Shown here: piece after piece, positions 23,571 to 32,561 of the stretch
Numbering within the stretch: position 1 is the first letter of the stretch
Layout of the letters: the number at the start of each line of letters is the position of its first letter
NCBI GenBank assembly: GCA_017302215.1
Contig: JAFLDX010000010.1
Coordinates: forward strand, 1 to 33,701
DNA: 33,701 nucleotides
DNA from: Lysobacterales bacterium
GTDB taxonomy: Bacteria > Pseudomonadota > Gammaproteobacteria > Xanthomonadales > Rhodanobacteraceae
Direction: 5' to 3'
Program-made: the position numbers and the translations under genes
Notes under the pieces: model-generated
Databases searched by the model: none
What the model saw: only the letters and a program-made list of their open reading frames with translations
What the model was told of the DNA's origin: nothing

Positions 23571-25676
23571 TCAGGCGCGAGGGCGGCCGGCGGCATCCGC
23601 CCCGTCGACGTCGGCGACGTCGAGCAGCGGACGCCCGGCCTCGACCAGCGCGCGCATGGCCGCCCACGGCATCGGCTTGCCGATCAGGTAGCCCTGGGCC
23701 TCGTCGACGCCGCACAGGCGCAGGAAACGCAATTGCTCGATCCTCTCGACGCCTTCCACGCAGACCGTCATCTCGAGCTTCTTCGCGAACTCGATGATCC
23801 CGCTCAGCAGCTGCTTCGCGCGCGCGCTGCCGAACGCGGCGTCCAGCATGGACTTGTCGATCTTCAGTTGGGTGATGCCGAGATCGGCCAGCCGTGAAAG
23901 CGAGGAGTAGCCGACGCCGAAATCGTCGATGGCGAGGTGGATGTCATTGCGCTGGAGCAGCGCGATCGAAGTCTTGAAGTCGTCAATCGGGTCCGGGAGT
24001 TCATCCTCGATGATCTCCACATTGATCGGCAGCACGCGCCCGGCCTCGATGATGCGCTCGACCAGGGGCATGCTGAGCAGCGAACGCGGGTGCACGTTGA
24101 CGTGGATGAGCGGCGGCGTCACGCGTTCGATGTCCCATGCGCTCCATTCCGCCACGAGGTTCTCGACCACCCAGCCATCGATCTCGCCCGCCAGGTTGGC
24201 CCGTTTCAGGGCGCCGAGGAAATGCGGTGCGAGGATACCCTCGACGCGATGGTTCAGGCGCAGCAGCGACTCGACACCGACGATGCGTCCGTGCGCGACG
24301 CCGACGATCGGCTGGTAGTACGAGACCAGCGATCCTTCGCGCATGAGCCTGAGGGCGTGCGCGAGATCGCTGTCGTCGCGCGGTTCCGCCGCACCGAGGG
24401 TGTCGCTCTCGACGTGGGTTACGGGCGTCGAGGAGCCGAACCGGAAACGGTCCCTGAACTCCATGACGCTGTCGCCGATCGCGCTCTGCGCGGCTTCCCA
24501 GCGACGAACGAACGGAACGTAGATCGCGATCGCGATGACCAGGTTGAACGCCGCCAACCCCACCGCGGCCCAGCTTCCACCGGTCGCCAGCCAGGCACCC
24601 AGCAACGGCGGCGTGGTCCAGCCCGGGTACTGCGTCGGGATCGGCACGATCCCGGCCGAGATCGCGAAGTACGCGACCGACGTGCATGCCAATGGCGCGA
24701 TGACGAACGGCGGCATGAGGTAGCGATTGAAAATCACGGGCAAGCCGTAGATCAGAAGTTCATTGACGTTGAAACACAGGACCGGCATGGCCGAGGCACA
24801 GATCAGGCGCTTGGTCCGCGAGCGCGCGACCAGGAAGATCGCGATCGCGAGCGCGAGTGCCGTGCCGCTGCCGCCGAGGTTGACGAACGCCGAGAACGCC
24901 GGCGAGGGAAACAGGTTCGGTGCAACGCCGCCCGCGGCGGTCACGGCGGCGTTCTCGCTGAAGTTCATCATCAGGTCGCGCACCCACGGCATGAGCGCGA
25001 GCGAGCCGTGGATGCCCAGCGTCCAAAGTGCATTCAGCACGACGACGTAGACGACGAGCGAAGGAAAGTGGTTGGCCCAGCCGTCGCGGTGCAGGATCGC
25101 GACCAGCGACGACCAGTCGGTGGCCTGGATCGCGCCGTCCAGCACGACCGCAACGGCAACGATCATCACCGTCGGCAACACGTAGTTGAGGAAGCGGCGC
25201 ACGTAGGCATTCTGGTGCGGCGACCGGAACAGCTGCAGGATCGAGATCCGTTCGAGTCGCGACAACGCCCATGGCACGATCGGCCCGACGAACAGCGAGT
25301 ACACGTTGCCGAGCAGCGAAAGCTCGTCGATGCGGCGCGGCGACTCGCGATCGAGGGTCAGCGTGAGCAGCAGGAACACGAACAACGAGAGTGCGACCGC
25401 GAAGGGCCGGTTGCTGCCGTAGAGATTGGCGGCGTGGTAGCTGATCGTGCACACGGCCAGGGCCGGCAGCAACGACAACACGAAGGTGTGCACGTAGAAG
25501 AGGAGGTCGCGCATCGACCGCCACTGTTCCGCCGGAATGAACAGGTCGACTCCGGCGACGATCGCGATGTCGATGCCCTGCAGCAGGATCAGCGGAAGCA
25601 GCGTGGCATAGCCGCTGCGGATCGCGACCAGGGGCCTCCACTCGGACGCGGCATGGAACATTCCGGTGGATTTCAT
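23571..25676 (-). CDS. PTS EIIC (cellobiose/chitobiose type) fused to EAL c-di-GMP phosphodiesterase
   Basis: Residues 1-395 of 701 form a 10-span PTS EIIC of the CelB/ChbC family. GIHG (His223) and FNVNELLIYGLP (Glu306) are present, the sugar-binding residues of the family. PGWTTPPLLGAWLATGG closes it. After a short linker, residues 435-685 form an EAL domain: ESLLRL (Glu469), HVNVHP (Asn527), EIIEDEL (Glu554), AIDDFGVGYSS (Asp584/585), LKIDKSM (Lys605), EGVE (Glu641), QGYLIGKP (Gln661). All catalytic positions look intact, so it likely hydrolyses c-di-GMP. No EIIA or EIIB is encoded nearby. Sugar sensing coupled to c-di-GMP breakdown is inferred. GGGAGG before the ATG fixes the start. It ends with an Asp/Ala-rich tail. 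Confidence 0.93.
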   Translation of the reverse strand: MKSTGMFHAASEWRPLVAIRSGYATLLPLILLQGIDIAIVAGVDLFIPAEQWRSMRDLLFYVHTFVLSLLPALAVCTISYHAANLYGSNRPFAVALSLFVFLLLTLTLDRESPRRIDELSLLGNVYSLFVGPIVPWALSRLERISILQLFRSPHQNAYVRRFLNYVLPTVMIVAVAVVLDGAIQATDWSSLVAILHRDGWANHFPSLVVYVVVLNALWTLGIHGSLALMPWVRDLMMNFSENAAVTAAGGVAPNLFPSPAFSAFVNLGGSGTALALAIAIFLVARSRTKRLICASAMPVLCFNVNELLIYGLPVIFNRYLMPPFVIAPLACTSVAYFAISAGIVPIPTQYPGWTTPPLLGAWLATGGSWAAVGLAAFNLVIAIAIYVPFVRRWEAAQSAIGDSVMEFRDRFRFGSSTPVTHVESDTLGAAEPRDDSDLAHALRLMREGSLVSYYQPIVGVAHGRIVGVESLLRLNHRVEGILAPHFLGALKRANLAGEIDGWVVENLVAEWSAWDIERVTPPLIHVNVHPRSLLSMPLVERIIEAGRVLPINVEIIEDELPDPIDDFKTSIALLQRNDIHLAIDDFGVGYSSLSRLADLGITQLKIDKSMLDAAFGSARAKQLLSGIIEFAKKLEMTVCVEGVERIEQLRFLRLCGVDEAQGYLIGKPMPWAAMRALVEAGRPLLDVADVDGADAAGRPRA

Positions 25677-25904
25677 GCCGCCTCCCGTGCCGAGTCGCTC
25701 TCCTTGACCGATCTGTGTACCACGTCGCCGGGACCACGACCAGCGCGGGCGCCCGCGGTGCTCCCGTGCGGCTCGCGGGCACGACGGCGACACAGCGGAC
25801 GAATGGCGCGGGCAGGCGGCCGCAACGGGCGGACCGGGCACGCGCCGCGCTCCGGCGCGGTGACATCGGAGGGTTTGCGAAGCGTGCGGAGTTGACGCCG
25901 GGAT

Positions 25905-28379
25905 TCAGAGCGCGGGCAAGGCCTGCGCAAGGTCGTCGATGCCGTGCCACGGGTCGCTTCGTCGGCGCGCGAGGCGTTGCAGGGCGTCGCGCGGACCGAA
26001 ATGGTCGCCGCCACGCAGGCGCGCGATTTCGCTCCATGCCACCGGCATCGCCACGCCGGCCGATGCGCGCGCACGCAACGAGTACGCCGCGATGCTCGTC
26101 GCGCTGCGGCCGTTGCGCAGCCAGTCGATGAAGATACGCCCGCGCCGGTTGCGTGCGCCGGCCACGCTGACGAAGCGCTCGGGCTCGAGTTCGGCGAGGG
26201 CTTCGGCGACGCCGCGCGCGAACGCGCGCGCGCGCGTCCAGTCGATCGCCGGGTGGATCGGCACGACCACATGCAGGCCCTTGCCGCCCGAAGTGCGCAC
26301 GAACGATTCGAGCCCTATCGCGGCGAGGTGCCGCCTGACGATGCGCGCGCCGGCGACGATCGCGGCCCAGCCGACGCGCTCGCCCGGATCCAGATCGAAC
26401 ACGAGGCGTGCGGCCCGGTCCGGATGGCCCGGCGCGCACCCGCCGACATGGAACTCGAGTGCATTCATCTGCACGAGCTCGATCAGGCCGTCGACGCTGT
26501 CCACGGCGAAGTAGGCCTTGACCTGGCCGGCCTCGCGCACGCGCATCGTCGCTACGCCGGCACCCCAACCGCGTCCGGCGTGTTTCTGGAAGAAGCATTC
26601 GCCGACGACGCCGTCGGGGCAGCGCAAGACCGAGAGCGGGCGTCCCGCGATCCCGGGCAGCATCCGCGGCGCGACCGCGCGGTAGTAGTCGACGACATCG
26701 CCCTTGGTGAAACCTGCTGCGGGGAACACGACGCGCTGCGGATGCGTGACCTCGATTCCGGCAGAGGGCAGCGCTGGCCGCGCGGTTCGTGCATCTCGCG
26801 TCTTCATGCGTCCACTCCTGCCCACGCGCCGCGTCGAGGCCGCGTCCTGATCCTCGCGCAGACCCTTGAACGAAGCCTGGCGCAGCAGGCCGTGCGCGCC
26901 GCGTCCATGATGGAACACTTCGGCCACGAGGCGCGGCTCGACCCAGTGCGCGCGCTCGCGATCGCTGCGCGCGAGCCCATCGACTGCGGCAGCCGGATGG
27001 TCGATGTGCAACGCGGCGAGCCGACGCTGCAGGGCGACGAGTCCCGCGTCGTCGAACCCGCTGCCGACGCGCCCGGCATAGGCGAGCCCGCCGGACTCGT
27101 CCGGTTCGCCGAGCAACAGGGCGCCGAAACCGGCGCGACGGCCCTTCGGTTCGGTATAGCCGATCACGGTGTACTCGACGCTCGGCCGGATCTTGAGCTT
27201 GAGCCAGTCGCCACTGCGCGCAGCACGGTACGGACTGTCCACGCGCTTGCTGACGATGCCCTCGAGCCCTGCCCGCTTCGCCTGCGCGTACACGTCGGCG
27301 CCGTCGCCGACGTGGTGCTCGGACCAGCGCAGCAGCGCGTCGGGATGACGCTCGAAGCGCTCCTTGAGCACGCGCTTGCGCTCGAGCAGCGGTACATCGC
27401 GCAGCGAACGCCCATCGGCGTGAACGAGGTCGAACATCATGTAGACCAGTGGCTCGCCGGGCTCATCCGACAGCCTTCGTTGCAGGTGCGCGAAGCTGCC
27501 GCCCTTGCCATCGGCGGCGAGCAGTTCGCCGTCGATGCGCGCACTGCGCAAGCCGAGCGACTCGACCGCGCGCGCGATATCGAGCAGGCGCGTGGTCCAG
27601 TCGATTCCGTTGCGCGACCACAGGCGCGTCTTGCCGCGCACGACCGTCGCGAGCAGGCGATAGCCGTCCCACTTGACCTCGTGCAGCCAACCGTCGCCGA
27701 TCGGCGCTTCCGTGGCCGGCTTGCACAACTCGGGCGCGAAAGGCTCGGCACGGATCGTCTCGCGCGGCGCCGACGACGCCGCGGCGCGCGGTGGTTTGGC
27801 ACGGCGCGGCGGCGCTGGCGCGTCCATCGCTGCCCAGGTGCCTCGACGCACGCGCAGCGGCAACGGGCGTTGCGTCTTCGCATCGACGAAATCGTCGGCA
27901 TCACGGGGGCCGGCGTAGTCGTCGACGTGCTTGATCAGCAGCCACGCCGGCTTCTTCCCCTGCGCCCCGGTGCGCACGAGCACCCACGAGCCGCGCAGGA
28001 CGTCGCCGTGCAGGATGAATTTCAGTTCGCCGCGGGCCAGGCCGGCGCGAGCCGAGCCGATCGGCTCCCACGTACCGGTGTCGAAGATATCGACGTGGCC
28101 GGCACCGTACTCGCCTTGCGGAATGTCGCCCTCGAACCCTGCATAGGCGAGCGGATGGTCCTCGACCTGGATCGCCATGCGCTTGACCTTCGGGTCGAAG
28201 CTGGGCCCCTTCGGCACGGCCCAGCTCTTCAGCGCGCCATCGAGCTCGAGGCGGAAATCGAAATGGCGATGCGAGGCATGATGCAACTGCACGACGAAGC
28301 GGCGCCCGCGCTCGCCGCCGCGCGCGGGCTCGGGGCTGCGCTCGAAATCGCGCTTGCGCGAATACTCGGCGAGGCTCAT
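25905..28379 (-). CDS. ligD: Multifunctional DNA ligase D (phosphoesterase-ligase-polymerase)
   Basis: This 824-residue NHEJ enzyme has the Pseudomonas domain order. The 3'-phosphoesterase domain is at about 1-180 (VVQLHHASHRHFDFRLEL, WAVPKGPS). The ATP ligase domain is at about 210-520 with catalytic Lys236 (EVKWDGYR) and ARIDGELL. The primase-polymerase domain is at about 540-824, with FDLDP (Asp662, Asp664), RTSGGKGLHV and IFIDWLRN (Asp752). The start MSLAEYSRKRDFERSPEP is the family N-terminus, and the longer open frame upstream is antisense to ku. The partner gene ku is divergent, 159 bases away. The enzyme repairs double-strand breaks with Ku. The polymerase domain can add ribonucleotides. 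No broken motifs are seen. Confidence 0.97.
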   Translation of the reverse strand: MSLAEYSRKRDFERSPEPARGGERGRRFVVQLHHASHRHFDFRLELDGALKSWAVPKGPSFDPKVKRMAIQVEDHPLAYAGFEGDIPQGEYGAGHVDIFDTGTWEPIGSARAGLARGELKFILHGDVLRGSWVLVRTGAQGKKPAWLLIKHVDDYAGPRDADDFVDAKTQRPLPLRVRRGTWAAMDAPAPPRRAKPPRAAASSAPRETIRAEPFAPELCKPATEAPIGDGWLHEVKWDGYRLLATVVRGKTRLWSRNGIDWTTRLLDIARAVESLGLRSARIDGELLAADGKGGSFAHLQRRLSDEPGEPLVYMMFDLVHADGRSLRDVPLLERKRVLKERFERHPDALLRWSEHHVGDGADVYAQAKRAGLEGIVSKRVDSPYRAARSGDWLKLKIRPSVEYTVIGYTEPKGRRAGFGALLLGEPDESGGLAYAGRVGSGFDDAGLVALQRRLAALHIDHPAAAVDGLARSDRERAHWVEPRLVAEVFHHGRGAHGLLRQASFKGLREDQDAASTRRVGRSGRMKTRDARTARPALPSAGIEVTHPQRVVFPAAGFTKGDVVDYYRAVAPRMLPGIAGRPLSVLRCPDGVVGECFFQKHAGRGWGAGVATMRVREAGQVKAYFAVDSVDGLIELVQMNALEFHVGGCAPGHPDRAARLVFDLDPGERVGWAAIVAGARIVRRHLAAIGLESFVRTSGGKGLHVVVPIHPAIDWTRARAFARGVAEALAELEPERFVSVAGARNRRGRIFIDWLRNGRSATSIAAYSLRARASAGVAMPVAWSEIARLRGGDHFGPRDALQRLARRRSDPWHGIDDLAQALPAL

Positions 28380-28452
28380 GCGGGTCGACGGCGCGGTCGG
28401 GCTCGAGAGGTCCCATGACCGTATCACCCGCCGCGGCTGAACGGTCTGCAAC

Positions 28453-28488
28453 GCGCGCGATGGTGCCCATGGCCAGCACCACGCGCGC
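28453..28488. promoter_or_regulatory. Long imperfect inverted repeat between ligD and ku
   Basis: GCGCGCG-A-TGGTGC (28453-28466) pairs with GCACCACGCGCGC (28476-28488), with one bulged A at 28460 and a 9-base loop holding CCATGG. It lies near the middle of the 159-base divergent spacer, a good place for an operator that controls both genes. A hairpin in the ku leader is the alternative. Confidence 0.4.
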
Positions 28489-28538
28489 CGACTAGGCTCG
28501 ACGTTCCCGTTCGCGCAACGACCTCGAGGAACGATGCC

Positions 28539-29444
28539 ATGGCCCGCCCGATCTGGACCGGTACCCTTTCCTTCGGCCTGCTCCACCTGCCGGTGTCGAT
28601 CGTCAGCGGCGAACGTCGCGTGGACCTGCATTTCCGCATGCTCGACGGCAAGACGAAGAAGCCGATCCGCTACGAGCGCGTCAATGCCGAAACCGGCGCC
28701 GAAGTGCCATGGAAGGACATCGTCAAGGCCTACGAATACCGCAAGGGCAGCTATGTCGTGCTCGAGCCGGAGGACATCAAGTCGGCGGCCCCGGAAAGCC
28801 ATGACTCGATCGACCTCGAGACCTTCGTCGCGGCCGACGCGATCCCGCCGCCGTACTTCGAGAAGCCCTACCTGCTGCTGCCCGGCAAGAAGGCCGAGAA
28901 GGGCTACGTACTGCTGCGCGAGACCCTGCGCAAGACCGCACGCATCGGCATCGGCCGCGTCGTGATCCGCACGCGCGAATACCTCTGCGCGGTGATGCCG
29001 CAGGGCGACGCGCTCGCGCTGAACCTGCTGCGCTACCAGCAGGAGCTCGTCCCGCTCGACGATCACGCCTTTCCCGAAGGCAGCCTGGCCAAGTACCGCA
29101 TCAGCAAGACCGAACTCGACATGGCGGCGCGCCTCGTCGAGTCGATGGGCGGCGAGTGGTCGCCCGGCGGCTACCGCGACGAGTTCCGCGACAAGCTCGC
29201 GAAGGTCGTCGAGAAACGCATCAAGGGCAAGGGTCGCGTGCGCACGATCGACGACGAGCCGGCAGCGGCCGAAGGCACGGCGACGAACGTCGTCGACTTC
29301 ATGGCGCTGCTGCGCAAGAGCATCGCGAGCGACCGCCGTACGCCGGCCAAGGCCGCTGCCGCGCCGCGCAAGAAGGCGGCGAAGGCGGTGCGAAAGAAAG
29401 CCGCGCCGAAAGCCGCCGCAGCGAAGCCGCGCAAGCGCGCCTAG
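28539..29444 (+). CDS. ku: Ku DNA end-binding protein
   Basis: This 301-residue bacterial Ku begins MARPIWTGTLSFGLLHLPVS and contains the core ring motifs (MLDGKTKKPIRYERVN, PPPYFEKPYLLLPGKKAEKG, then IGRVVIRTREYLCAVMP). A Lys/Ala-rich tail (about 265-301, for example KKAAKAVRKKAAPKA) is the basic extension seen in many Ku proteins of soil bacteria. It helps the ring thread and hold DNA. GAGGA at 28526-28530 sits eight bases before the ATG. It is divergent from ligD. The C-terminal extension also recruits LigD in other species. Confidence 0.97.
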   Translation: MARPIWTGTLSFGLLHLPVSIVSGERRVDLHFRMLDGKTKKPIRYERVNAETGAEVPWKDIVKAYEYRKGSYVVLEPEDIKSAAPESHDSIDLETFVAADAIPPPYFEKPYLLLPGKKAEKGYVLLRETLRKTARIGIGRVVIRTREYLCAVMPQGDALALNLLRYQQELVPLDDHAFPEGSLAKYRISKTELDMAARLVESMGGEWSPGGYRDEFRDKLAKVVEKRIKGKGRVRTIDDEPAAAEGTATNVVDFMALLRKSIASDRRTPAKAAAAPRKKAAKAVRKKAAPKAAAAKPRKRA

Positions 29445-29520
29445 CAACGGGACGAACGGAGTCACTTCGCGTCCAGTTCCCCCTCGCCGATCCGATCGTC
29501 GGGAACGCGAACCCGATACG

Positions 29521-29551
29521 CTTGCTGGCGCGGCGCAGGCGGGCCAGCAAG
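29521..29551. terminator. Hairpin downstream of ku
   Basis: CTTGCTGGC (29521-29529) is complementary to GCCAGCAAG (29543-29551) with a 13-base loop, 76 bases after the ku stop. It is a plausible terminator before the VWA gene, but it lacks a T run. Confidence 0.4.
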
Positions 29552-29625
29552 GGCATCCTGCCCGTTCATGGAGCGCCCGGCGGTTCGCTGTAGGCTCGAC
29601 GCATCCGTCGCGGAGGACGCATGCC

Positions 29626-30843
29626 ATGGCCCGGAACGGTTCCTGCTGGATTGCAGCTTGCCTCGTCACGCTCGTCGCCGGTTGCACCGTGCATGCCCCT
29701 GCCGAGGCGAGCGAGGTACCCGCTGCGGGCATTCCCTCCGGCAGCGGGGCTTTCGCTGCGACATCCGCAGGGCTGCGTGCCGACCGCGGTCCCCAACCCT
29801 CCGATTCGGCGCTCGACGCGAAGTGGTTCGTCGACACGAACGGCAACGGCGCGCCGGATTTCGTCGAGATGTCCGCAGGCCTCGATGCGTCTTCGGAAGA
29901 TGGCTGCCTCGTTCACGCCTGCCCGATCCCCGAAGGCAAGGAGGCCGGTGCACCGACGCGGCGCAATCTCCTGTTCGTGGTGGATGCGTCCGGATCGATG
30001 GCGGCGCTCGCCGGCTCCGAGCGCAAGTTCGAGGCCGCGCGGCGCACGCTCGTCGCCCATGCACGCCAGCTGCCGACCGACGTGCGCGCCGGGCTGCTGG
30101 TCTACGGGCACGAGGGCGACAACACGGAAAGCGGGAGAGCGATCAGTTGCCGGTCAGCGACGCTGCTCGCACCGCTCGGCGAGTTCGACGCGCAGCGCGC
30201 GCAACATGCGGCCGACGGCATCCGTGCGGTGGGCTGGACACCGATCGGACTCGCGTTGCAGCGCGCCGGCGCGGCGTTCAAGGGACACGAAGCAGAAGAC
30301 AATCACATCCTGCTGATCTCGGACGGGCTGGAAACCTGTGGCGGCGATGCGGTCGCGGAAGTCGGCAAGCTGCGCGATGCAGGCATCCGCTTCCGGCTCG
30401 ATGTGGTCGGCTTCGACATCGCGCGCGGCGAGGACGCCGAACTGCGCCGCATCGCCAAGGCCGGACTCGGCGAGTACTTCGCGGCGGGAGACGGGCAAGC
30501 GCTGTCGAAACTCTTCGAGATGCAGCTGGAATCCCTGCGCGACCGTCGCGAGGATCTCTGGAATGCCACCCGCTGCAACGCGGACAGCGCATTCGCCTAT
30601 GCACGCTGCCTGACGAAGGTGACGGTCGGGCTGTCGGATGCGAAGAAGGCGGCCTACGGATCGGCCAGCTCCGCGGATCGCGAGCGGCTCGACGACGCGA
30701 TGGAGGCGTGGCAGGAACATGCGCAGAACCTGCGCGAGACGACCTTGAAACGACTCCAGCGCGCCGCCGAAGACGCTGCCGCCGCGACGCGCGAGCAGAA
30801 TGAGCACGTGATCGACGCGCAGCGCCGCAAGCAAGACCGATAA
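29626..30843 (+). CDS. VWA-domain lipoprotein with C-terminal coiled coil
   Basis: This 405-residue protein has a lipobox ending VTLVAGC at Cys20, so it is likely lipid-anchored. A DTNGNGAPD segment (residues 70-78) resembles a calcium-binding EF-hand/thrombospondin-type loop. Next comes a Cys pair (DGCLVHAC) and the VWA domain (about 110-300). Its MIDAS motif is intact: DASGS (Asp120, Ser122, Ser124), Thr205 (GWTPIG) and Asp233 (ISDGLETCGGD). Residues 345-405 form a charged coiled coil ending QRRKQDR. GGAGGA at 29612-29617 fixes the ATG at 29626. The role is unknown. It probably binds a protein partner at the envelope. Confidence 0.88.
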   Translation: MARNGSCWIAACLVTLVAGCTVHAPAEASEVPAAGIPSGSGAFAATSAGLRADRGPQPSDSALDAKWFVDTNGNGAPDFVEMSAGLDASSEDGCLVHACPIPEGKEAGAPTRRNLLFVVDASGSMAALAGSERKFEAARRTLVAHARQLPTDVRAGLLVYGHEGDNTESGRAISCRSATLLAPLGEFDAQRAQHAADGIRAVGWTPIGLALQRAGAAFKGHEAEDNHILLISDGLETCGGDAVAEVGKLRDAGIRFRLDVVGFDIARGEDAELRRIAKAGLGEYFAAGDGQALSKLFEMQLESLRDRREDLWNATRCNADSAFAYARCLTKVTVGLSDAKKAAYGSASSADRERLDDAMEAWQEHAQNLRETTLKRLQRAAEDAAAATREQNEHVIDAQRRKQDR

Positions 30844-31004
30844 CGCGTGACGGCAGGACCAGGTTCGCCTTTCGGCCATCGGGGTGCCGGGGGCGAAAGC
30901 CGAGGAAGCCGGGCCGGCCCCGCATCGTCCATGCCCGTTCGCTTTTGCCACTGCTTGCCGTTCCGTTGACCGACGGCGCCATCGGCGCCGCGAGGGCGAC
31001 GCGC

Positions 31005-32483
31005 GTGGAACGATCATCGGCTCTACCGGCACGGGGACATCGTGGCTGCGCCAGCGCGCTCGCGGCGGTGTTGGCGACAGGGTTCGGTGCACTCGGCGCA
31101 ACGGCCACGGCGGCCGAACTCGCCAGCGTCGGTCCCGTCTACGTCGACTTCGGCGCGATCAAGGTCGGCACGACGGTCAGCATTCCGGTGCGCGTGCGCA
31201 ACCTGACCGCCTTGCCGATGACGTTCGCCGGCGGCGGATTCAGCGACACGCAGGCATTCTTCGGCTCGAACGGCAGCTGCGGCGGCAGTCTCGCGGCCGG
31301 TGCGACCTGCGCCCTCGACTACACGTTCCGCCCGCCCCAAGCCGGCAACACGGCGTTTCAGGCCTCGACCTCGCTGTCGGTCATCGTGGCCGGCTCGGCC
31401 CAGGCGTTCGCGCTCGAGTTCGCCGGCTCGGGCACCGAAAGCCTCGTCCAGCTCACGCCGCGCCACATCGACTTCGGCAAGTGGCTGGTCGGCCAGCAGG
31501 TCATCGTGCCGGTCACCGTCACCAACACGCACGCCTCGACCGTCACCTTCGGCGGCGGCGGCTTCGCCCCGGGACCGTTCACCGGCATCTCGGGCACCTG
31601 CGGCGGCACGCCGCTCGCGGCCGGCGCTTCGTGTCACTTCAACTATCGGTTCATTCCGGCCGAGGTCGGCTCGGTCAGCGCCGCGACGAGCATCGGCGTG
31701 AGTGCCGCCTCGCCGGCACCGGCGCTCGGCGAGGCCTATCCGATCACGGTCACCGGTACCGGCGTCGCGAGCGTGCCGATCGTCGGCGTGGCGCCGGTCT
31801 CGATCGGCTTCGGCAGGATCAAGGTCGGCACGCGCGCGAGCGTGCCGTTTCCGTTTACCAATCAGACCGCGCAGACACTGTCGTTCGGCGGCGGCGGCTT
31901 CAGCCCCGGCAACGACGGCGACGGCGCCTTCAGCGGCGGCTCGGCGACTGGTGCCGGCTGCAACACCGCGATGGGCCAGGCCCTGCCGGGCGCGACCTGC
32001 ACGGGCCAGTACCGCTTCGAGCCGCGCGTCGAAGGCGTCGCCAGCGCGAGCACGAGCTACGGTTTCTCGGTTCCCGGCACGAGCGTCAACCAGCCGATCA
32101 GCGTCACCGGCGAAGGCACCGGCACGCTCGCCCAGCTCACGCCGAACGACATCGACTTCGGCCGCGTCGCGTTCGGCACCACGCTGAGCGTGCCGGTCAC
32201 GCTGACCAACACGAGCGGCAAAACCTTGACCAGCATCCTCGGCGGCTCGGTGACACAGCCGTTCTCGTCGTCGACGACCTGCGGCACGACGCTCGCCGCC
32301 GGCGCGAGCTGCAGCTGGACCTACACCTTCAACGCCGGCCAGCCGAACGCGGCCATCGGCGCCACCGTCACGCGCCAGACCCTGGTCTCGTTCACCAACA
32401 CGACCGGCATCCAGCCCGTGGTCGCCGTGACGATGACCGCGACGCGTGGAGATCGCCTGTTCGGTGATGGCTTCGACGACTGA
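31005..32483 (+). CDS. Secreted choice-of-anchor-D repeat protein with C-terminal FGDGFDD
   Basis: The preferred start is GTG at 31005 with GAGGG at 30992-30996, giving MERSSALPARG-type n-region then ASALAAVLATGFGALGATAT as signal peptide. The frame stays open farther upstream (a TTG at 30945), but that would bury the signal. The 492-residue mature protein has four immunoglobulin-like repeats of the ASH/HYDIN (choice-of-anchor D) type, each opening like VDFGAIKVGTTVSIPV, IDFGKWLVGQQVIVPV, IGFGRIKVGTRASVPF and IDFGRVAFGTTLSVPV. It has Gly-rich FGGGGF turns and several Cys pairs. It ends DRLFGDGFDD, the same signature as the kelch protein. A surface or matrix role is inferred. Confidence 0.88.
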   Translation: MERSSALPARGHRGCASALAAVLATGFGALGATATAAELASVGPVYVDFGAIKVGTTVSIPVRVRNLTALPMTFAGGGFSDTQAFFGSNGSCGGSLAAGATCALDYTFRPPQAGNTAFQASTSLSVIVAGSAQAFALEFAGSGTESLVQLTPRHIDFGKWLVGQQVIVPVTVTNTHASTVTFGGGGFAPGPFTGISGTCGGTPLAAGASCHFNYRFIPAEVGSVSAATSIGVSAASPAPALGEAYPITVTGTGVASVPIVGVAPVSIGFGRIKVGTRASVPFPFTNQTAQTLSFGGGGFSPGNDGDGAFSGGSATGAGCNTAMGQALPGATCTGQYRFEPRVEGVASASTSYGFSVPGTSVNQPISVTGEGTGTLAQLTPNDIDFGRVAFGTTLSVPVTLTNTSGKTLTSILGGSVTQPFSSSTTCGTTLAAGASCSWTYTFNAGQPNAAIGATVTRQTLVSFTNTTGIQPVVAVTMTATRGDRLFGDGFDD

Positions 32484-32487
32484 GACG

Positions 32488-32508
32488 GTGAACCGGGATC
32501 AGGTTCAC
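32488..32508. repeat. Inverted repeat with GATCAGGTTC core, possibly a terminator or REP-type element
   Basis: GTGAACC (32488-32494) pairs with GGTTCAC (32502-32508) around GGGATCA, and TTCTTCTC follows. It lies between convergent genes, so it may end both. A related motif, GGGGTCAGGTTC, occurs at 33579-33590 on the other side of the RDD gene, hinting at a dispersed repeat. Confidence 0.45.
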
Positions 32509-32561
32509 TTCTTCTCGCCGTGCAACGACGCGCGTCGTGTCGCGAGGCGGCATCTGCCCCC

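Noticed and set aside
23937..25895. A 652-codon plus-strand ORF opposite the EIIC-EAL gene
   Set aside because: It has Arg/Asp/His-rich low-complexity text with no motif, and the opposite strand encodes a full membrane/EAL protein.
28380..29846. A long minus-strand open frame that extends ligD by 489 codons across ku
   Set aside because: It is antisense to the clear ku gene, the added residues match no domain, and the family N-terminus MSLAEYSRKRDF begins at 28379.
30945..31004. TTG start for the choice-of-anchor-D protein
   Set aside because: It would place 20 unlikely residues before the signal peptide. GTG at 31005 has a better ribosome site and signal-peptide position.
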